Shown here piece after piece: positions 34,154 through 45,570 of a stretch of DNA of 64,000 bases. The stretch is taken from assembly GCA_963932145.1 (NCBI GenBank), contig OZ010574.1, positions 83,824,049 to 83,888,048 on the forward strand, given 5' to 3'. The stretch comes from Acanthosepion lycidas. Lineage: Eukaryota; Mollusca; Cephalopoda; Sepiida; Sepiidae. Made by a program: the position numbers and the translations under genes. How positions within the stretch are numbered: position 1 is the first letter of the stretch; each line of letters opens with the position of its first letter. The notes under the pieces are model-generated. The model had not been told where the DNA came from, did no database searches, and saw nothing but the letters and a program-made list of their open reading frames with translations.

Positions 34154-34559
34154 CTATTTTATGCATGTATATTGTTATGCATGTATTTTTATATGTGTAT
34201 GTTTATCTTATATTCATAGGAAGTTATAAAATACAAGCTCACATCTTTATATTATGAATTTATAAAACAGATCACCAAAATGTGTATTTCCTGTGTATAT
34301 TCCAATATATCTGTACTAAAATGCATATAACAATGCTTTATCTATGTTTTTAGCTTGTTGCTATATTATTTGCACACTTCATGCTGTCTGTATAGATACC
34401 ATTTGAAATTCTCATGCATACCTATATATTAAGAGCCCTTTTTAATGTATATTATCAGGTGCATACATCTATAAACACACACCCATTAAAATATTATAAA
34501 CATTTACAGATTTTTCTGTCACATATATCCAAAATCCAATCTAGAGAAACACACTACCT

Positions 34560-34990
34560 TTGTTATACCTATTCTTCCACACCTTTTCTTTTTATGTGCC
34601 ATGTCCTTTTAGGTCATAGGCAATCATGGCTCTCCACCTCCTTCTATCCCTTGCAGCTCTCAACAAGTTCCTTTCCTCTGCTTCCTTTCCTAGACTATGT
34701 TATGTCGTCCATTTGCTTAAGCCAGCCAGGTATATCATGCATTGTTTTCCCTTGTGTTTCTTTCCCTCTATTTGACTTGTGAGTATCGGATTCTCCAGGT
34801 CCTCCTTCCTCATTATGTGTCCTAGAAACTTCAGCTGCCTCTTCCTGATGTTAAGTATAAGCCTCCTCCTTGTTTGCATCCTCTCTAAGACCTCATTGTT
34901 GCTCACACTCTCAGTCCATGATATCCTTGGCATCCTTCTGTAGAACCACATATCTGTTGCCTTGAGTCTCCCACACTACTAAATTCAATT
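34560..34990 (-). pseudogene. RTE-type LINE C-terminal fragment, best preserved copy
   Basis: The minus frame (34951 down to 34700) reads MWFYRRMPRISWTESVSNNE, VLERMQTRRRLILNIRKRQL, KFLGHIMRKEDLENPILTSQ and IEGKKHKGKQCMIYL. This is the domain after the palm in RTE/BovB-like LINEs. The remaining sequence to 34560 encodes its C-terminus in a shifted frame (similar text to 45.23 and 54.23 kb). No palm is present. Confidence 0.8.
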
Positions 34991-36024
34991 TTGAAGAATT
35001 GCAAGACTTTCTTTGTATTGTTAATGCCATTTCTCTTCTCTTTCATAAATATTTACTAAATTTTGAGCAATTTAAATTCAAGAGAGAATTTATTTTGGGG
35101 AATTTTTGCAGAGAAGTCACATCTTATTTCTCTTTTAATTATACTTTTCCACTTCTATGTTTTAATCCCCTGTCAAATGACTGACATTTTGCTGTGTTCT
35201 GGTAAGTGATGCACAGCATGGTAATATCACACAAGCCATTACTAATGTAGTATCACTTCAGGGGGCAGCAGAAAGCTAAGCATGGACCAAAGTTGGCTTT
35301 TTCAACAAATATTTATCTTTTTGTCTGTAATTTCCCAAATTAATCTTCATTAATATTCACCAGTTCATTGCTCCTAACAGATGATGATACATTCTTCATA
35401 TTTATTTTTTGACTTCTGCTGCCACATATTCCATTGCATTGTTTAATCTTCCTCATGTTTAATTTTAGCATATGAAAAACAGACACTGCATTGTGTTGGT
35501 TTGTTAACAGTATTGCATCATGGGATGTCACAGAGAAATTATGTAGTTTTTTGGGGGTATTTTTTTCTGAATTGTGTCTCTTCAGATTTTTTCTCTCATA
35601 ACTTTCTCTGATAAACTATACAGAAATTCCTGAAGGGGAAGGAAGTAAAAATCAAACTAACAAGTCAAACAATCATTGACTTATAAAACTTAAACTCTCA
35701 TTTTGCCGAGGCAGCAAAGCCACCATTTCACTAAAGAAGGAATTATGACAAAAATTACAAGAAAAATCAACAACAGAAATGTGATAAACATTATCCTTGT
35801 TTCTCAAATTATAAGCATTATTTTCTACATACAACAAATAAAACATCAACATAGGGTTACTGAAAGAATATGAGAAAAAGAAAACATTATTCAGGATAAA
35901 GAATAATAAAAGAAGAGGAATTAAGAAGATAGAATATAACAATTGATACTGCATTTAAATTCTTTGCTCAAAGATCAAAGTTGACTTGAAAGCAAGAAGC
36001 CAGAAATAAGAAGTGTGAGAGAAG
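34991..36024. other. Non-coding; includes a repeat paired with 37.65-37.84 kb
   Basis: 35697-35900 (GCAGCAAAGCCACCATTTCA, then ATTATGACAAAAATTACAAG) resembles 37655-37835 (ACATTTCACTGTAGAAGGCA, ATTATGAGAAAAATCAAAAA). Otherwise nothing recognised. Confidence 0.45.
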
Positions 36025-36230
36025 AAAATGTTAAAATAGAATTTATGGTTAGATCTTTCCATTTCAACAGTAAAATGATGAGTCTTTGCTGCCAATCTAG
36101 TACTAGCCTTAAAACTTAGGTACCAGGAAAGCTTAGAATAATTACCATGAAAATATTTATAAAAAAATTCACAGAGAAGCTATGTTATGGTGGTGTGAAA
36201 GTGATTGAAGCTGATATCCCAGGTAATTTT
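36025..36230. repeat. Dispersed repeat, copy 3
   Basis: CAACAGTAAAATGATGAGTC, GCCAATCTAGTACTAGCC and AGAAGCTATGTTATGGTGG match the copies at 19.4 and 19.9 kb. Confidence 0.65.
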
Positions 36231-36254
36231 TCATGTAAAGCTAAAGAAGAATGG

Positions 36255-36570
36255 AAATAAAACACAGTAAGGAAACTGAGAGGCTGAGTAAACCAACTGA
36301 GTAAACAACTAAAGTCAAAACACAGCTATATCTGACCATAAAGAGATTTAGGGGCTGAGTAAGCCTGTAAAAATTGAAGCTAAAACAGCACCTGACTTTA
36401 AGGACACTGAGGGTCTGATAAAACCAGCAACAAATGAAGATGAAACACAATAGCTGAAAGAAAGATGAGGAGTAGAATAAACTTGCAGCAACACAACATC
36501 TTGTAAGGAGATTATGGGGCTGAGTAAGATATCTACATATAAAGTCAAACATAAAATCTGACAGTGACAT
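36255..36570. repeat. Degenerate minisatellite, about 60-bp unit, array 1
   Basis: GGGGCTGAGTAAGCC-like phrases lie at about 36279, 36351, 36411, 36470 and 36516, linked by AACTGAAGTCAAAACACAAC and TCTGACCATAAGGAGATT-like text. Spacing is near 60 bp with one shorter unit. Confidence 0.8.
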
Positions 36571-37169
36571 CATAAAACTAATTAATCTGCTATTAATAGT
36601 CTATTGAGGAGCCAAAAAAGTCACTTGGAACGCATCTACAAATAGAATATTCACTCATTAATATAAAATAGATAGCATGAAGGTCATAAATTAATTTACA
36701 CAAGATATGATTGTTAACCTACATGATATAGCATTCAGCTTTTAATGAGATTTTATCAAGCTCAGAGCTCATCAATACTTTGTTTTTCATCTTTCCAAAA
36801 TAGATAAAATCAGTATTTCGAAGACTTTCAGCAATGTTATCAAATTAATCAACATTATCAGGTAGAACACTGATACCTAGAGCTATTTTGACAAGTGAAG
36901 CAATTTGAAACCTCAGATTATTTCCAAGTCTTAGAAACTAATATTCCCAGTGTGAATGGCTTTTCAGACCATCAGTTGAAATTACTCTCTTTCAGTTAAT
37001 GAAGGTATGAAGAAAAGAAGCCATGCCAATAACCTTTACATCTCTCGAATTGCCTCAGTTTGTACAATGATAAATAGCTTTTCTATGATATCACTTTCAC
37101 ACCATATCTCACAAGGTACAAATACAAAACAAATAAGCAATGCAGACTTTGATTGAATTTAATAGGACA
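36571..37169. other. Non-coding, nothing recognised
   Basis: AT-rich spacer. Confidence 0.4.
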
Positions 37170-37650
37170 TTAATCTTTGCTTTGCCAATGTACTAGAGCT
37201 AACAAGTTAATCTTTGTTTTGCCAATGTACTAGAGCTAACAAGTTAATCTTTGTTTTGCCAATGTACTAGAGCTAACAAGTTAATCTTTGCTTTGCCAAT
37301 GTACTAGAGCTAACAAGTTAATCTTTGCTTTGCCAATGTACTAGAGCTAGCAAGTTAATCTTTGCTTTGCCAATGTACTAGAGCTAGCAAGTTAATCTTT
37401 GCTTTGCCAATGTACTAGAGCTAACAAGTTAATCTTTGTTTTGCCAATGTACTAGAGCTAACAAGTTAATCTTTGCTTTGCCAATGTACTAGAGCTAACA
37501 AGTTAATCTTTGTTTAGCCAATGTACTAGAGCTAACAAGTTAATCTTTGCTTTGCCAATGTACTAGAGCTAACAAGTTAATCTTTGCTTTGCCAATGTAC
37601 TAGAGCTAACAAGTTAATCTTTGTTTTGCCAATGTACTAGAGCTAACAAG
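37170..37650. repeat. 37-bp tandem minisatellite, exactly 13 units
   Basis: TTAATCTTTGCTTTGCCAAT followed by GTACTAGAGCTAACAAG repeats every 37 bp from 37170 to 37650 (481 = 13 x 37). Variation is limited to GCTTTG/GTTTTG/GTTTAG and CTAAC/CTAGC. There are no spacers, so it is not a CRISPR array. The homogeneity indicates recent expansion. Confidence 0.98.
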
Positions 37651-37894
37651 TGGGAACATTTCACTGTAGAAGGCAGCATGACAAAAAATATTATGAGAAA
37701 AATCAAAAAGAGAAATGAAAAGGAGCCTCATCCCTGTTGTTAACAAAAACAGATGTTGTTTTCTACATCCAAGAAATAATGAGTCAAAACCATCTGTTTG
37801 GTAATGGGTTAACACTGTCTTTAGAAAAAGGCCTGTAGAATTAAATACAGCAAAATTGCAGTAGAATAATATAGCTGTAATTATTAACTGATAA
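37651..37894. other. Repeat partner of 35.70-35.90 kb
   Basis: See 34991-36024; diverged similarity only. Confidence 0.4.
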
Positions 37895-38165
37895 GGAATT
37901 GGAAAGAGACTGAGTCAGTAAGCAACAATTAAAGTCAAAATATAACATCTGACAGTAAGGAGAATAAGGTGCTGAATAAACTCATTACAACCATAATTGA
38001 AACAATTCATCATCTAACCATAAGAAAATTTATGTGTTGAGTAAGACAATAAGAAGTGAATTTAAAACTCATCTTAGAGTAGATGTATATGCAGCTGAAC
38101 ACAACATCTGATAAAGCAAATGAGGGGCTGAGTAAGCCAGTAACAACTGAAATTAAAACACAATG
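37895..38165. repeat. Degenerate minisatellite, about 60-bp unit, array 2
   Basis: GACTGAGTCAGTAAGCAACA, GGTGCTGAATAAACTCATTA, TGTGTTGAGTAAGACAATAA and GGGGCTGAGTAAGCCAGTAA with AACATCTGACAGTAAGGAG-like linkers match array 1 at 36.3 kb. The two arrays flank the perfect 37-bp array. Confidence 0.78.
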
Positions 38166-38424
38166 TTTAGTAGCAAGGTTTCTTTTTCTTGCTACCTTTT
38201 TCAAATTCTCTTATGTATTAGTGTCATCATCAAGTATTGTTGCATTCCAAGTAGGGTCATCTTAAAAGCATTTTAGACCTCAGGTGGACTAATACATTTA
38301 GAACCACACCCTTACTGCCTGTCGGCATATAAATGTAGATGATCAATAAAATCAAACCTTTAAATTTATTACTACTTTAAATAAAATCAATATTTGAAGT
38401 AAAAAATGCACTGGAAAAACAAGC
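38166..38424. other. Non-coding, nothing recognised
   Basis: No supported feature. Confidence 0.4.
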
Positions 38425-38436
38425 AAACATTTCAAC

Positions 38437-38914
38437 TATTTACATTATTTACACTGTTGTTATCATCTTTATTGCCATATTCATGACATTTTGATGGTTG
38501 TACACTCTAGCCTTCTTCAGGTGATTGGAATTTCAAACTGATCCCTTTATTTCATCCACTGGGGTAGATTGTTCAGGACACATGGCCCAGTGGATAAAAG
38601 CATTGGTTCGATCCAGTGACTTGACCCAAAGAGTTGTGAGTTCAATACCTGGCTACAGCAGTGGTGAACAAGAATTTGGGGAGTTGAGTTAAAGGGAGAT
38701 AACTGAGACATCCAGAAGAGGCATGGCATGTGGAACTATAACAATCTACCCGAATGGATGAAATAAAGGGTTCAGTTCAAAATTCCAATCATCTGGAGAA
38801 GGCTGGAGTGTACAGTGACCGAAATGTAAATATGGCAATGAAGATGATTACAACAGTCCAAACAATGTAAATAATGTAAATTATTACAATACCTCATCTC
38901 AGAAATATGGACAT
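38437..38914 (+). mobile_element. Full palindromic SINE with perfect 12-bp target-site duplication
   Basis: AAACATTTCAAC flanks both sides (38425-38436 and 38915-38926). The left arm runs from TATTTACATTATTTACACTG to CTTCTTCAGGTGATTGGAAT; the right arm is its diverged inverse (ATTCCAATCATCTGGAGAAG to CCAAACAATGTAAATAATGT) plus CCTCATCTCAGAAATATGG. An inner inverted pair (CCCTTTATTTCATCCACTGG / GAATGGATGAAATAAAGGG) encloses a tRNA-type core: GGCCCAGTGGATAAAAGCAT (A box) and GTGAGTTCAATACCTGGC (B box). Length 478 bp. Confidence 0.88.
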
Positions 38915-38989
38915 AAACATTTCAACATTTAAATGGTAATTAATTGGTACATAGTACGGACAGAGATTGTACTGTAAATTTTCAGTAAT

Positions 38990-39275
38990 TGTAATTGGTA
39001 ACTGTTCGGATAAGTGCTTCACTATGATACCTTGACGTTATGAATTTAAGTGCAGTACAAGAGTGGCACAAGGTCTTGCCAGTTTACCATTGAATTGGTT
39101 TGATGTAACTGTCAGTTCTATGTTAACAATTTCTTTTCTTGCACTTCTCATTTGTGGAATTCCTTTCTTGCTCCATGCTTTCCAGCCAACTTTAATCTTC
39201 AAAAATTTAAATGCAGTGTCAATCACTATTGACTGTCCTCCTGATTACTCTTCTTTTGTTCTCACTACATAGTAA
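38990..39275 (+). mobile_element. Jockey/CR1-like LINE, 3' end
   Basis: TTTCTTTTCTTGCACTTCTC, TTGTGGAATTCCTTTCTTGC and ATCTTCAAAAATTTAAATGC encode the SCTSHLWNSFLAPCFPANF-type C-terminus, similar to the copies at 11.8 and 53.7 kb. Broken. An ATT/ATC microsatellite follows at 39292-39325. Confidence 0.6.
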
Positions 39276-40999
39276 TCTCTTCATATAGACAATATTATTA
39301 TTATTATCATTATCATTATTATAAGTCAGCAAGACAAGAAATCGATACTGGAATACAAATATACAAAGTCCCAAATACCCCTCATGATACCCAGTCTGAT
39401 AAATGCATACCAGATACATGCATCACAGCCAAATGTGCATGATATTGTAACAGAGATTTTCATAATAACAGCACATAACTTTGCAGCTTGGACTCAGTTA
39501 GAAATACCCTCAGGTCGTGTAACCAAGTTTGCTCATATAATATCTGATTGAGAGGGTTCCGAATTTTACATGCACATAGGTATAAGCCAGTTTAGATACT
39601 GCTACCCAACTGTGCAACTTTATTAGTTCCAATCTTAAATAAGAATATTTCTTTGCACAGGTAGTTGCTATCATGCATGTGAACACTCTGAGGACTTATT
39701 CAGCATTAGGAAAATTGTTATATATTATTTTTCTATCCAACAAAGCAAGGAGAATTCACAATTTTCATCAAGGACTTATCATTGTGTTGCTAATAGTGAT
39801 TGAAATACTTTCATCTATTTAGTAAGTCATCATAACCAATGTCTTAACCAGATGTTAACACTTTTTTGTTCAGCTCATCAGAACCAATTTGTTTCAAGTT
39901 ATTGAAAAAGGGAAAAACAGATTTTCCCTGCATGAATAATAGTGAATATTGTACATTTTGTCAGCTGGTATGGTGATTACCTTTCAGTATAACCCACTGA
40001 TGCACCTTGCTTCTCTGATGTTCTAATGTGACACTGAGAGCAGAAACTATTTTGGCATCATGAAATGTTTCCATCTTGGAATTTTCACTTAGCTTTGAAA
40101 TATCTCTTTGTCTGTATCATTCTCTAATGTAAGATATATGGTTTATTTCTGTTTCCATTTCTTTATATCACTATAATCCAAATCTGATTTTCTACTACTG
40201 GATATCAGTTTATATTCAATAAATTCCTAAAATTTTGCTACAAAAATTATGTACACATCATTTGACTTCAAGAATTCCATTCCAAATAATTGTAAAAGAA
40301 TTATTTCCAGGTTCTCCATTTTCTTGTTAAATCTGTCTGCCTTTTCTTGGTCAACGTAAGCTTATATACACTTCAGTGCATTATACTTGTATTATTTCTA
40401 AATAATTTGATCATGAGATAGATGTTATTATAATTACTTTTCAACCTTTGGTCATCCTTAGGTGTTTATTGATTGGCTGATTTTCTGTTGATTATTGTGA
40501 TATTTGGTAAAGTTCCATGCATATTTACTCTTCTCAAAACTTTCATGCGAGGATTTGAAAGCATTAAAGTATATCTGTCAGATAATTGTCATAACATGAT
40601 CCAAAAGAAGCTACTACAATATTCCATCAAGATGTAGAAGCTAAGATAAAGGAATATGAACATTGAACAAAGTAAAAGTATTTTACAATCAGTAAACAAC
40701 ATTGCCATTTTAATTTCCATAAAGTTCAAGCTGTGACTAGTTCAGGAGACACATTTTAGCCCCGTACCCTCTGGTTATCATCAGATGTTTATTGTTTGAT
40801 GATGTCTGTGTATTATTGTGTTATATTATCCCTGTGATACCAGTTATTGTTTCTGTTAAACCAATGGTTTACTACTTGATCCAGGGGTTGAACTCATGAC
40901 CACTAGATAACTAACACATGTATAACTAACTACAGCATCCATTATGTGAGTGTCCCAAAATGAAATAATTTTTTTTGTATTGATTAAATATTACTCACT
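39276..40999. other. Non-coding; weak tRNA-like stretch at 40850-40960
   Basis: The minus strand at 40960-40855 has GGATGCTGTAGTTAGTTATA and CATGAGTTCAACCCCTGG, weakly tRNA-like (possible SINE). The rest shows no recognised feature. Confidence 0.3.
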
Positions 41000-41215
41000 C
41001 TTCCCACAGATTCTAAGTCTGGATACACTGAGCAGTACTAAAATGAAGAAGGCAAGATATTTCTTATACAGTTTGAAATTCCCTGAAGATTACCTTGATT
41101 GACAGATATCTGACGAAGGCTGTAGGACATTGCAGCCAAAATGATGTGGTAATAAACAACAAAGATGAAAAAATTAGTCCAAATGCAAATAATGATAACA
41201 ACTTATCTCAGAAAT
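41000..41215 (+). mobile_element. Palindromic retroposon, right half only
   Basis: ATCTGACGAAGGCTGTAGGA, CATTGCAGCCAAAATGATGT, AGTCCAAATGCAAATAATGA and AACTTATCTCAGAAATTTAG match the right arm of the family. The left arm is absent. Confidence 0.6.
41110..41142 (+). other. Hammerhead-core-like motif
   Basis: CTGACGA, A, GGCTG-TAGGACATTG-CAGCC (5-bp perfect stem), AAAATG. Confidence 0.35.
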
Positions 41216-41224
41216 TTAGGCAGA

Positions 41225-41625
41225 AATTTGAGAAGTTATCATTATTTACATTTGGTTTAATATCCTTATCTTTATTGTCACTATTACAATATTCCCAGTA
41301 TTGAGCCCTTGAGTCCAAATAGTACCATCTTAGACTCACAGAAAACAGAATAAGCTATAACTGAGAAATACCTTAAAACAGAACAGTCTAGCTATCCCTA
41401 GACATTGTCAGTTCAATCTCTGGGCCAGGTAGTGTGTACTTGGTCTCAGTGGGCAAGCAATAACTGAGCAGTACTAAAAAAGAAAAAGATGAGACATTTC
41501 TAGACATGGACAGCAGAAAGAGAACAACCTGATGAAAGCTGGAGGTTCCAACAGCTGAAATGTTGTAATACCAAAAAAGTAAGGATATTAAGGAAAAATG
41601 TAAATAATGATAACACCTTATTCCA
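41225..41625 (+). mobile_element. Palindromic SINE, full arms
   Basis: The left arm TTATCATTATTTACATTTGG, TTTAATATCCTTATCTTTAT mirrors the right arm AGTAAGGATATTAAGG, AAATGTAAATAATGATAACA. The core has CAGTTCAATCTCTGGGCC (B-box-like). It lies directly after the half element at 41000-41215, so the two are in tandem. Confidence 0.68.
41529..41563 (+). other. Hammerhead-core-like motif
   Basis: CTGATGA, A, AGCTG-GAGGTTCCAA-CAGCT (5-bp perfect stem), GAAATGTTG. This copy has the canonical CUGAUGA and GAAA. Confidence 0.4.
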
Positions 41626-41639
41626 TAAATTCAGACAGA

Positions 41640-42639
41640 AATGTTCCGAAAGAAGTGCCAAAAAAGTATTTATCAAAACAGAGTTTTTAATTTTTGAGAC
41701 ATGAAGCTATTCTGTTAGATATAGAAAGACAACAAATCATGGCAGATCATCACAATTAAATCTTTTACATAAAACAGCAAATCTCTTACAGGTGGATGAT
41801 GACACAAAATAAGGGCCTGTTCATCTATGATAAAGTAAAATTTGACAGATGTATTTTTCCATTATTTAGAGCAGCTGATGTCTATTGTCCATGAGAAGCA
41901 GATATCTCTTTCCTTTGTCTTAAACATGTAAACAAGTAAAACTAAACTGGAGGTTGACTTGACGAAGCCAACTCTAGACCTTATTAATACAACCATGTGT
42001 ATATCTTTTTGCTTTGCTTTATTCATCAGTATATACATCAAGATATATTACTTATTGAAATGTCATTTTTATCTAAATAGTGAACATTTCAGAATCATTA
42101 GTTTTAGTGTACCACTTGCCAGAATTACAGAAATTGTCAAGCAGAAATCAATTATTTTTGTCCTAATTTTTCAAATAAAAGAGACATTTATTTACTTACT
42201 ACTTTTTCTTACTAGTGCTCTCAAGGATATTTACCACTTTTAGCTCGAATAATGATATTTAACATACCTTGTTGTCATGACATATTTCCAATAGTAAAAC
42301 ATTGCAATATTATCATTGTATAGACTAAGAACACAAAACAAAATCTTTCTTTCAACTCTTCTTTACTCAATTCCAGACTTTGTCATTTAACATTGTTGAA
42401 TGGGTGTGTGGCTTTGGGTTTTTTCTTCAAACATGGACTCTTCTTCTTATAAGGATGCAAAGGACTCCCTCTCTTTTTTCTCTTGGGTAGGACATTTAAA
42501 TATCTTCCTGTTATCTGGTTGTCCCTTGTGTGCACATCCCAAATGCAGCTGGCTCCACCACCAGCATCCATGTCAGGGGCAGGGCACAGATCAAAACCTA
42601 GTGTATAGGTGGTTACAATTTTTTCTCATTGTCTTTCAT
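41640..42639. other. Non-coding, nothing recognised
   Basis: Includes a slightly GC-richer 42400-42600 patch with short open frames on both strands but no known domain. Confidence 0.35.
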
Positions 42640-42705
42640 GTTCAGTAACTCCTTGCTTCATAGTGGCTTTATTGACTTGCTTGGGATGAAATGATTGAAA
42701 AAATT
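42640..42705 (+). mobile_element. LINE 3' tail
   Basis: CAGTAACTCCTTGCTTCATA, GTGGCTTTATTGACTTGCTT and GGGATGAAATGATTGAAAAA match the tails at 11.97 and 53.87 kb. Confidence 0.6.
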
Positions 42706-42979
42706 TTTGGTACACAGTTATCAGTGAATGTTGAATGATTTGAGAAGTGAGCTGCTCGCAGGAAGTAAAGGGTATTTATTTTGTATCTTTTCAGAGAAGA
42801 TAAATAATTGCCAAAGATATATAAATTTTTCAGAGAATGCCAGAAACCATCCCAGAGATGAGCTGTTTTTAGATTTTTAACATATCTATAGGTGAGAATG
42901 TTTTTGAAGATCTGTCATGCAGTTTTCTCCAAGAATTAAATTATTTAAAATTTTCCATATTTATGGAATAAAGGTACTC
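42706..42979. other. Non-coding, nothing recognised
   Basis: AT-rich spacer. Confidence 0.4.
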
Positions 42980-42994
42980 AGTATAAGGGAATAG

Positions 42995-43220
42995 TCAGTC
43001 ATCAAATTCAAGTCGATCTTGGTCGACCGGCTGAACTCTCTGCCTTCAGGCGGGGAGGAACCCGAAAGAGGCTACGCCGAAGGGCGGATTCTCTTTCGGG
43101 GAGGTAGACCGGCCCTGAACCCATTTATACGGGTTCAATAGACATATTTTTGGCCGAGCTCCCACGTTAAACCAGCCTTGTGCCACATGATACCCTCGTG
43201 GTGGGGGGTGACTAAATACT
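42995..43220 (+). mobile_element. GC-rich SINE-like retroposon, copy 2
   Basis: Flanked by AGTATAAGGGAATAG at 42980-42994 and 43221-43235, a perfect 15-bp target-site duplication. It contains GAACTCTCTGCCTTCAGGCG, a 10-bp perfect stem CCCGAAAGAG / CTCTTTCGGG, hairpin GAACCC-ATTTATAC-GGGTTC, GGCCGAGCTCC, and GTGCCACATGATACCCTCGT. No A tail. It aligns along its length with 29693-29908 but has many substitutions. Confidence 0.85.
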
Positions 43221-43235
43221 AGTATAAGGGAATAG

Positions 43236-43532
43236 ACTGTTTGTAGATGTAAACTGTGTGAATAGGCACCATGTTGAATTCTATGTCCACACTGTTTATA
43301 TACATTAAATCAACCAATAAGCTCTTCATAAAAAAATTGACCTTTAAGAAGTGAGAAGAGTTACTAATTTTTCTTCAAGGTCTTTTTTGTCAACACCATT
43401 TTTTCACACATTGTATTAAATTCAACCAAAAAAACACTATCTAATTTTGCTATTGTTTTTTTTATTGTAAATATGGTCAGAATTGTGAATAAACTCATTA
43501 AATTTTATACTCTTATGTTCTTTGCTGAGTAC
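43236..43532. other. Non-coding, nothing recognised
   Basis: AT-rich spacer. Confidence 0.4.
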
Positions 43533-43650
43533 TTTAAGTACCTTGTGGCACATGCTGTACACTTTTAGCAATTCTTCCAGAAAGTGTGGCTTGTTCTGCA
43601 CAGAGCCTTTACTACTGTAATCAAATCATATGTGTGGGTAGTCAGCAGGT
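43533..43650 (+). mobile_element. Fragment of the APE-type LINE 5' leader
   Basis: AGAAAGTGTGGCTTGTTCTG, CACAGAGCCTTTACTACTGT and CATATGTGTGGGTAGTC match 4752-4830 of the LINE at 4.6-8.3 kb. Only the leader is present. Confidence 0.6.
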
Positions 43651-43689
43651 GCAATTCAAAGAGCTGAGTTGTTGGGCCTTCATATATCA

Positions 43690-44455
43690 TAATTGAATAT
43701 GAAAGCAAGCACTATATTAAACTAGGGTACATTCCAAATACTAGCATGAATAACAATAGTAAAAGTAGAAATAGAAGATGCAACATAATTTGGTTCAACC
43801 CACCTTTTAACAGTAATATCAGGACCAACATCGGTAGAATCTTTCTTAAAAGTACACAAACACTTTAGTCATGGCACCTTACTCAAAAAATTTTCAGCAA
43901 GAGCAACATTAAGATTAGTTACAGCCGCACTAGAACATTGACCAATATATAGCCCAGCATAATAGTATAACCCTTAACAAATACTTAAGCAAAAAATAAA
44001 ACAACAGTAGCTATGAGGATCAAAAATGCAATTGCCATAAAGGTTCCATCTGCCCTATGAATGGTAAATGCCTGTATAAAGGAGTTATATATAAGGCTTG
44101 CATCAGGCACAATGATCAAATTAAATTTTTATTTTGGGTCAACAGCGAATAATTGGGAAAAACGTGTTTATCATCACAAAACTCCCCTTAACAACAAAAT
44201 ATACGCAAATGCTACAGCATTCTCTAAGTTCTACAGGGGTATCAAAGCAGATACCTACACACCTGTTGTATATTGGAAATTTGTTGCTAAAATCAAACCA
44301 TTTTCAGGCAAGGGGAATGATACAACTTATGTTTACTAGAAAAAATACATCCTCAAAAATATTGATAATTTAAATCTACTTAGTAAACAGAAAGAGCTTA
44401 TGTCTAGTTGTACACATAGAAAAATGTTTCTCCTAAAACATTGTAATCCTGGATA
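43690..44455 (+). pseudogene. Penelope-like C-terminal fragment with GIY-YIG region
   Basis: In order: EYESKHYIKLGYIPNTS, NIIWFNPPFNSNIRTNIGRI (the conserved WFNPPF block), CHKGSICPMNGKCLYKGVIY (Cys-rich linker), FYFGSTANNWEKRVYHHKTP (YIG reads YFG), NATAFSKFYRGIKADTYTPV and KKYILKNIDNLNLLSKQKEL. Several frame changes. The reverse transcriptase palm is missing upstream. The longest of the three Penelope pieces in the window. Confidence 0.85.
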
Positions 44456-44782
44456 AATTCCTTTTTAACTTAATTTATTTTAGGGCTTAAACTGAATTTC
44501 TACCTCTCTCTCTGTGCTACATAATTGTGTCTGCCATTCAAATTTTCAGTTTCAAATGTACTTCAATTTTCTTCTTTTTTTGTTTTCCTAATGTCTCCTA
44601 AATGCATCCCATTTTCTGCACTTAAATTCTGGTATTTGTACTATTTTTTTTACCATCTTAATTTTGAACTATGTATCAGCATTCCTACTATGATCCCATG
44701 CATATTTTTAAAAAAAACAATAAGCTATATCTTGTGCCCAATGAGTTGGATAACCAATGAAACTTAAGTCACACACTAAATG

Positions 44783-44786
<4 letters not shown>
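44456..44786. other. Non-coding, nothing recognised
   Basis: T-rich downstream DNA of the Penelope fragment. Confidence 0.4.

Positions 44787-44840
<54 letters not shown>
44787..44840. repeat. (TA)n microsatellite
   Basis: About 27 TA units. Confidence 0.95.
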
Positions 44841-44844
<4 letters not shown>

Positions 44845-45225
44845 AAAGATGTAGTTCTTGGGAAAAAGCTGTGAATGGAACTCTCTTCTTACGTCAAAAA
44901 CAAATCAGAAATGAAGGTGATTAGATTCTTGAAAGTGGTATGGCATATCCTAGCTGAATGGAGCTCATCTGAACATTTGCAATAACAACAGAGTAGTAAC
45001 AGGCTTGTAATGTTGCATCTATGAGGGAATAATTTGCAGAGTGAAAAATAAGTCTTCTTCCACAAAACTGTACAAACAACTTTGAACTCTATCAAGGCTG
45101 GAAAGGGAAAGAGATGGTTGAAAGATTTGATATTTGAGATGTTAAAATAGATTTATCAGAAGTCAGTCTACACTTTGTAAAGTATTCACAAGTTTATTAA
45201 ATCATGTTCAAAATTCATATTCTGC
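44841..45225. other. Non-coding, nothing recognised
   Basis: A minus-strand open frame here (to 45095) has no known domain. Confidence 0.35.
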
Positions 45226-45570
45226 GCGTCATGTCCTTTCATGATGTGGGTGGTCATTGCTCTCCCCAACCTTCTATCAATTGGAGCTCTTAGCAACTTT
45301 TATCCATTTGCCAAGCCTCCCACCCATTGTTTCAACATTCATTCACACAAGCTCACCACATAGGTGGCTTGCTGCTTTCTGCTGTTCCCCTTGCCTTCAA
45401 TTCTTTCCTCATGTGTCATAGAAATTTAAATTATTCCTTTCTGATTCTAAGTGTAAGTGTTATTTTTGTTTCAGTTATCCTTCAAACTTTGTTCTTTCTT
45501 ATGTGATCCATCTATGGTATTCCCAGCATCCTTCAGTAGAACTATATTTCTGTTGCTTCCAGCTTTCTTT
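45226..45570 (-). pseudogene. RTE-type LINE C-terminal fragment
   Basis: The plus text GTCATGTCCTTTCATGATGT, GGTCATTGCTCTCCCCAACC, TTCCTCATGTGTCATAGAAA and GCATCCTTCAGTAGAACTAT is the complement of the same C-terminal region as 34.56-34.99 kb. Confidence 0.65.

Noticed and set aside
36241-36573. A 110-codon Cys/Phe-rich open frame on the minus strand
   Set aside because: It is the translation of the degenerate 60-bp minisatellite.
37170-37650. CRISPR-like array
   Set aside because: Repeats are contiguous with no variable spacers; a minisatellite in an animal genome.
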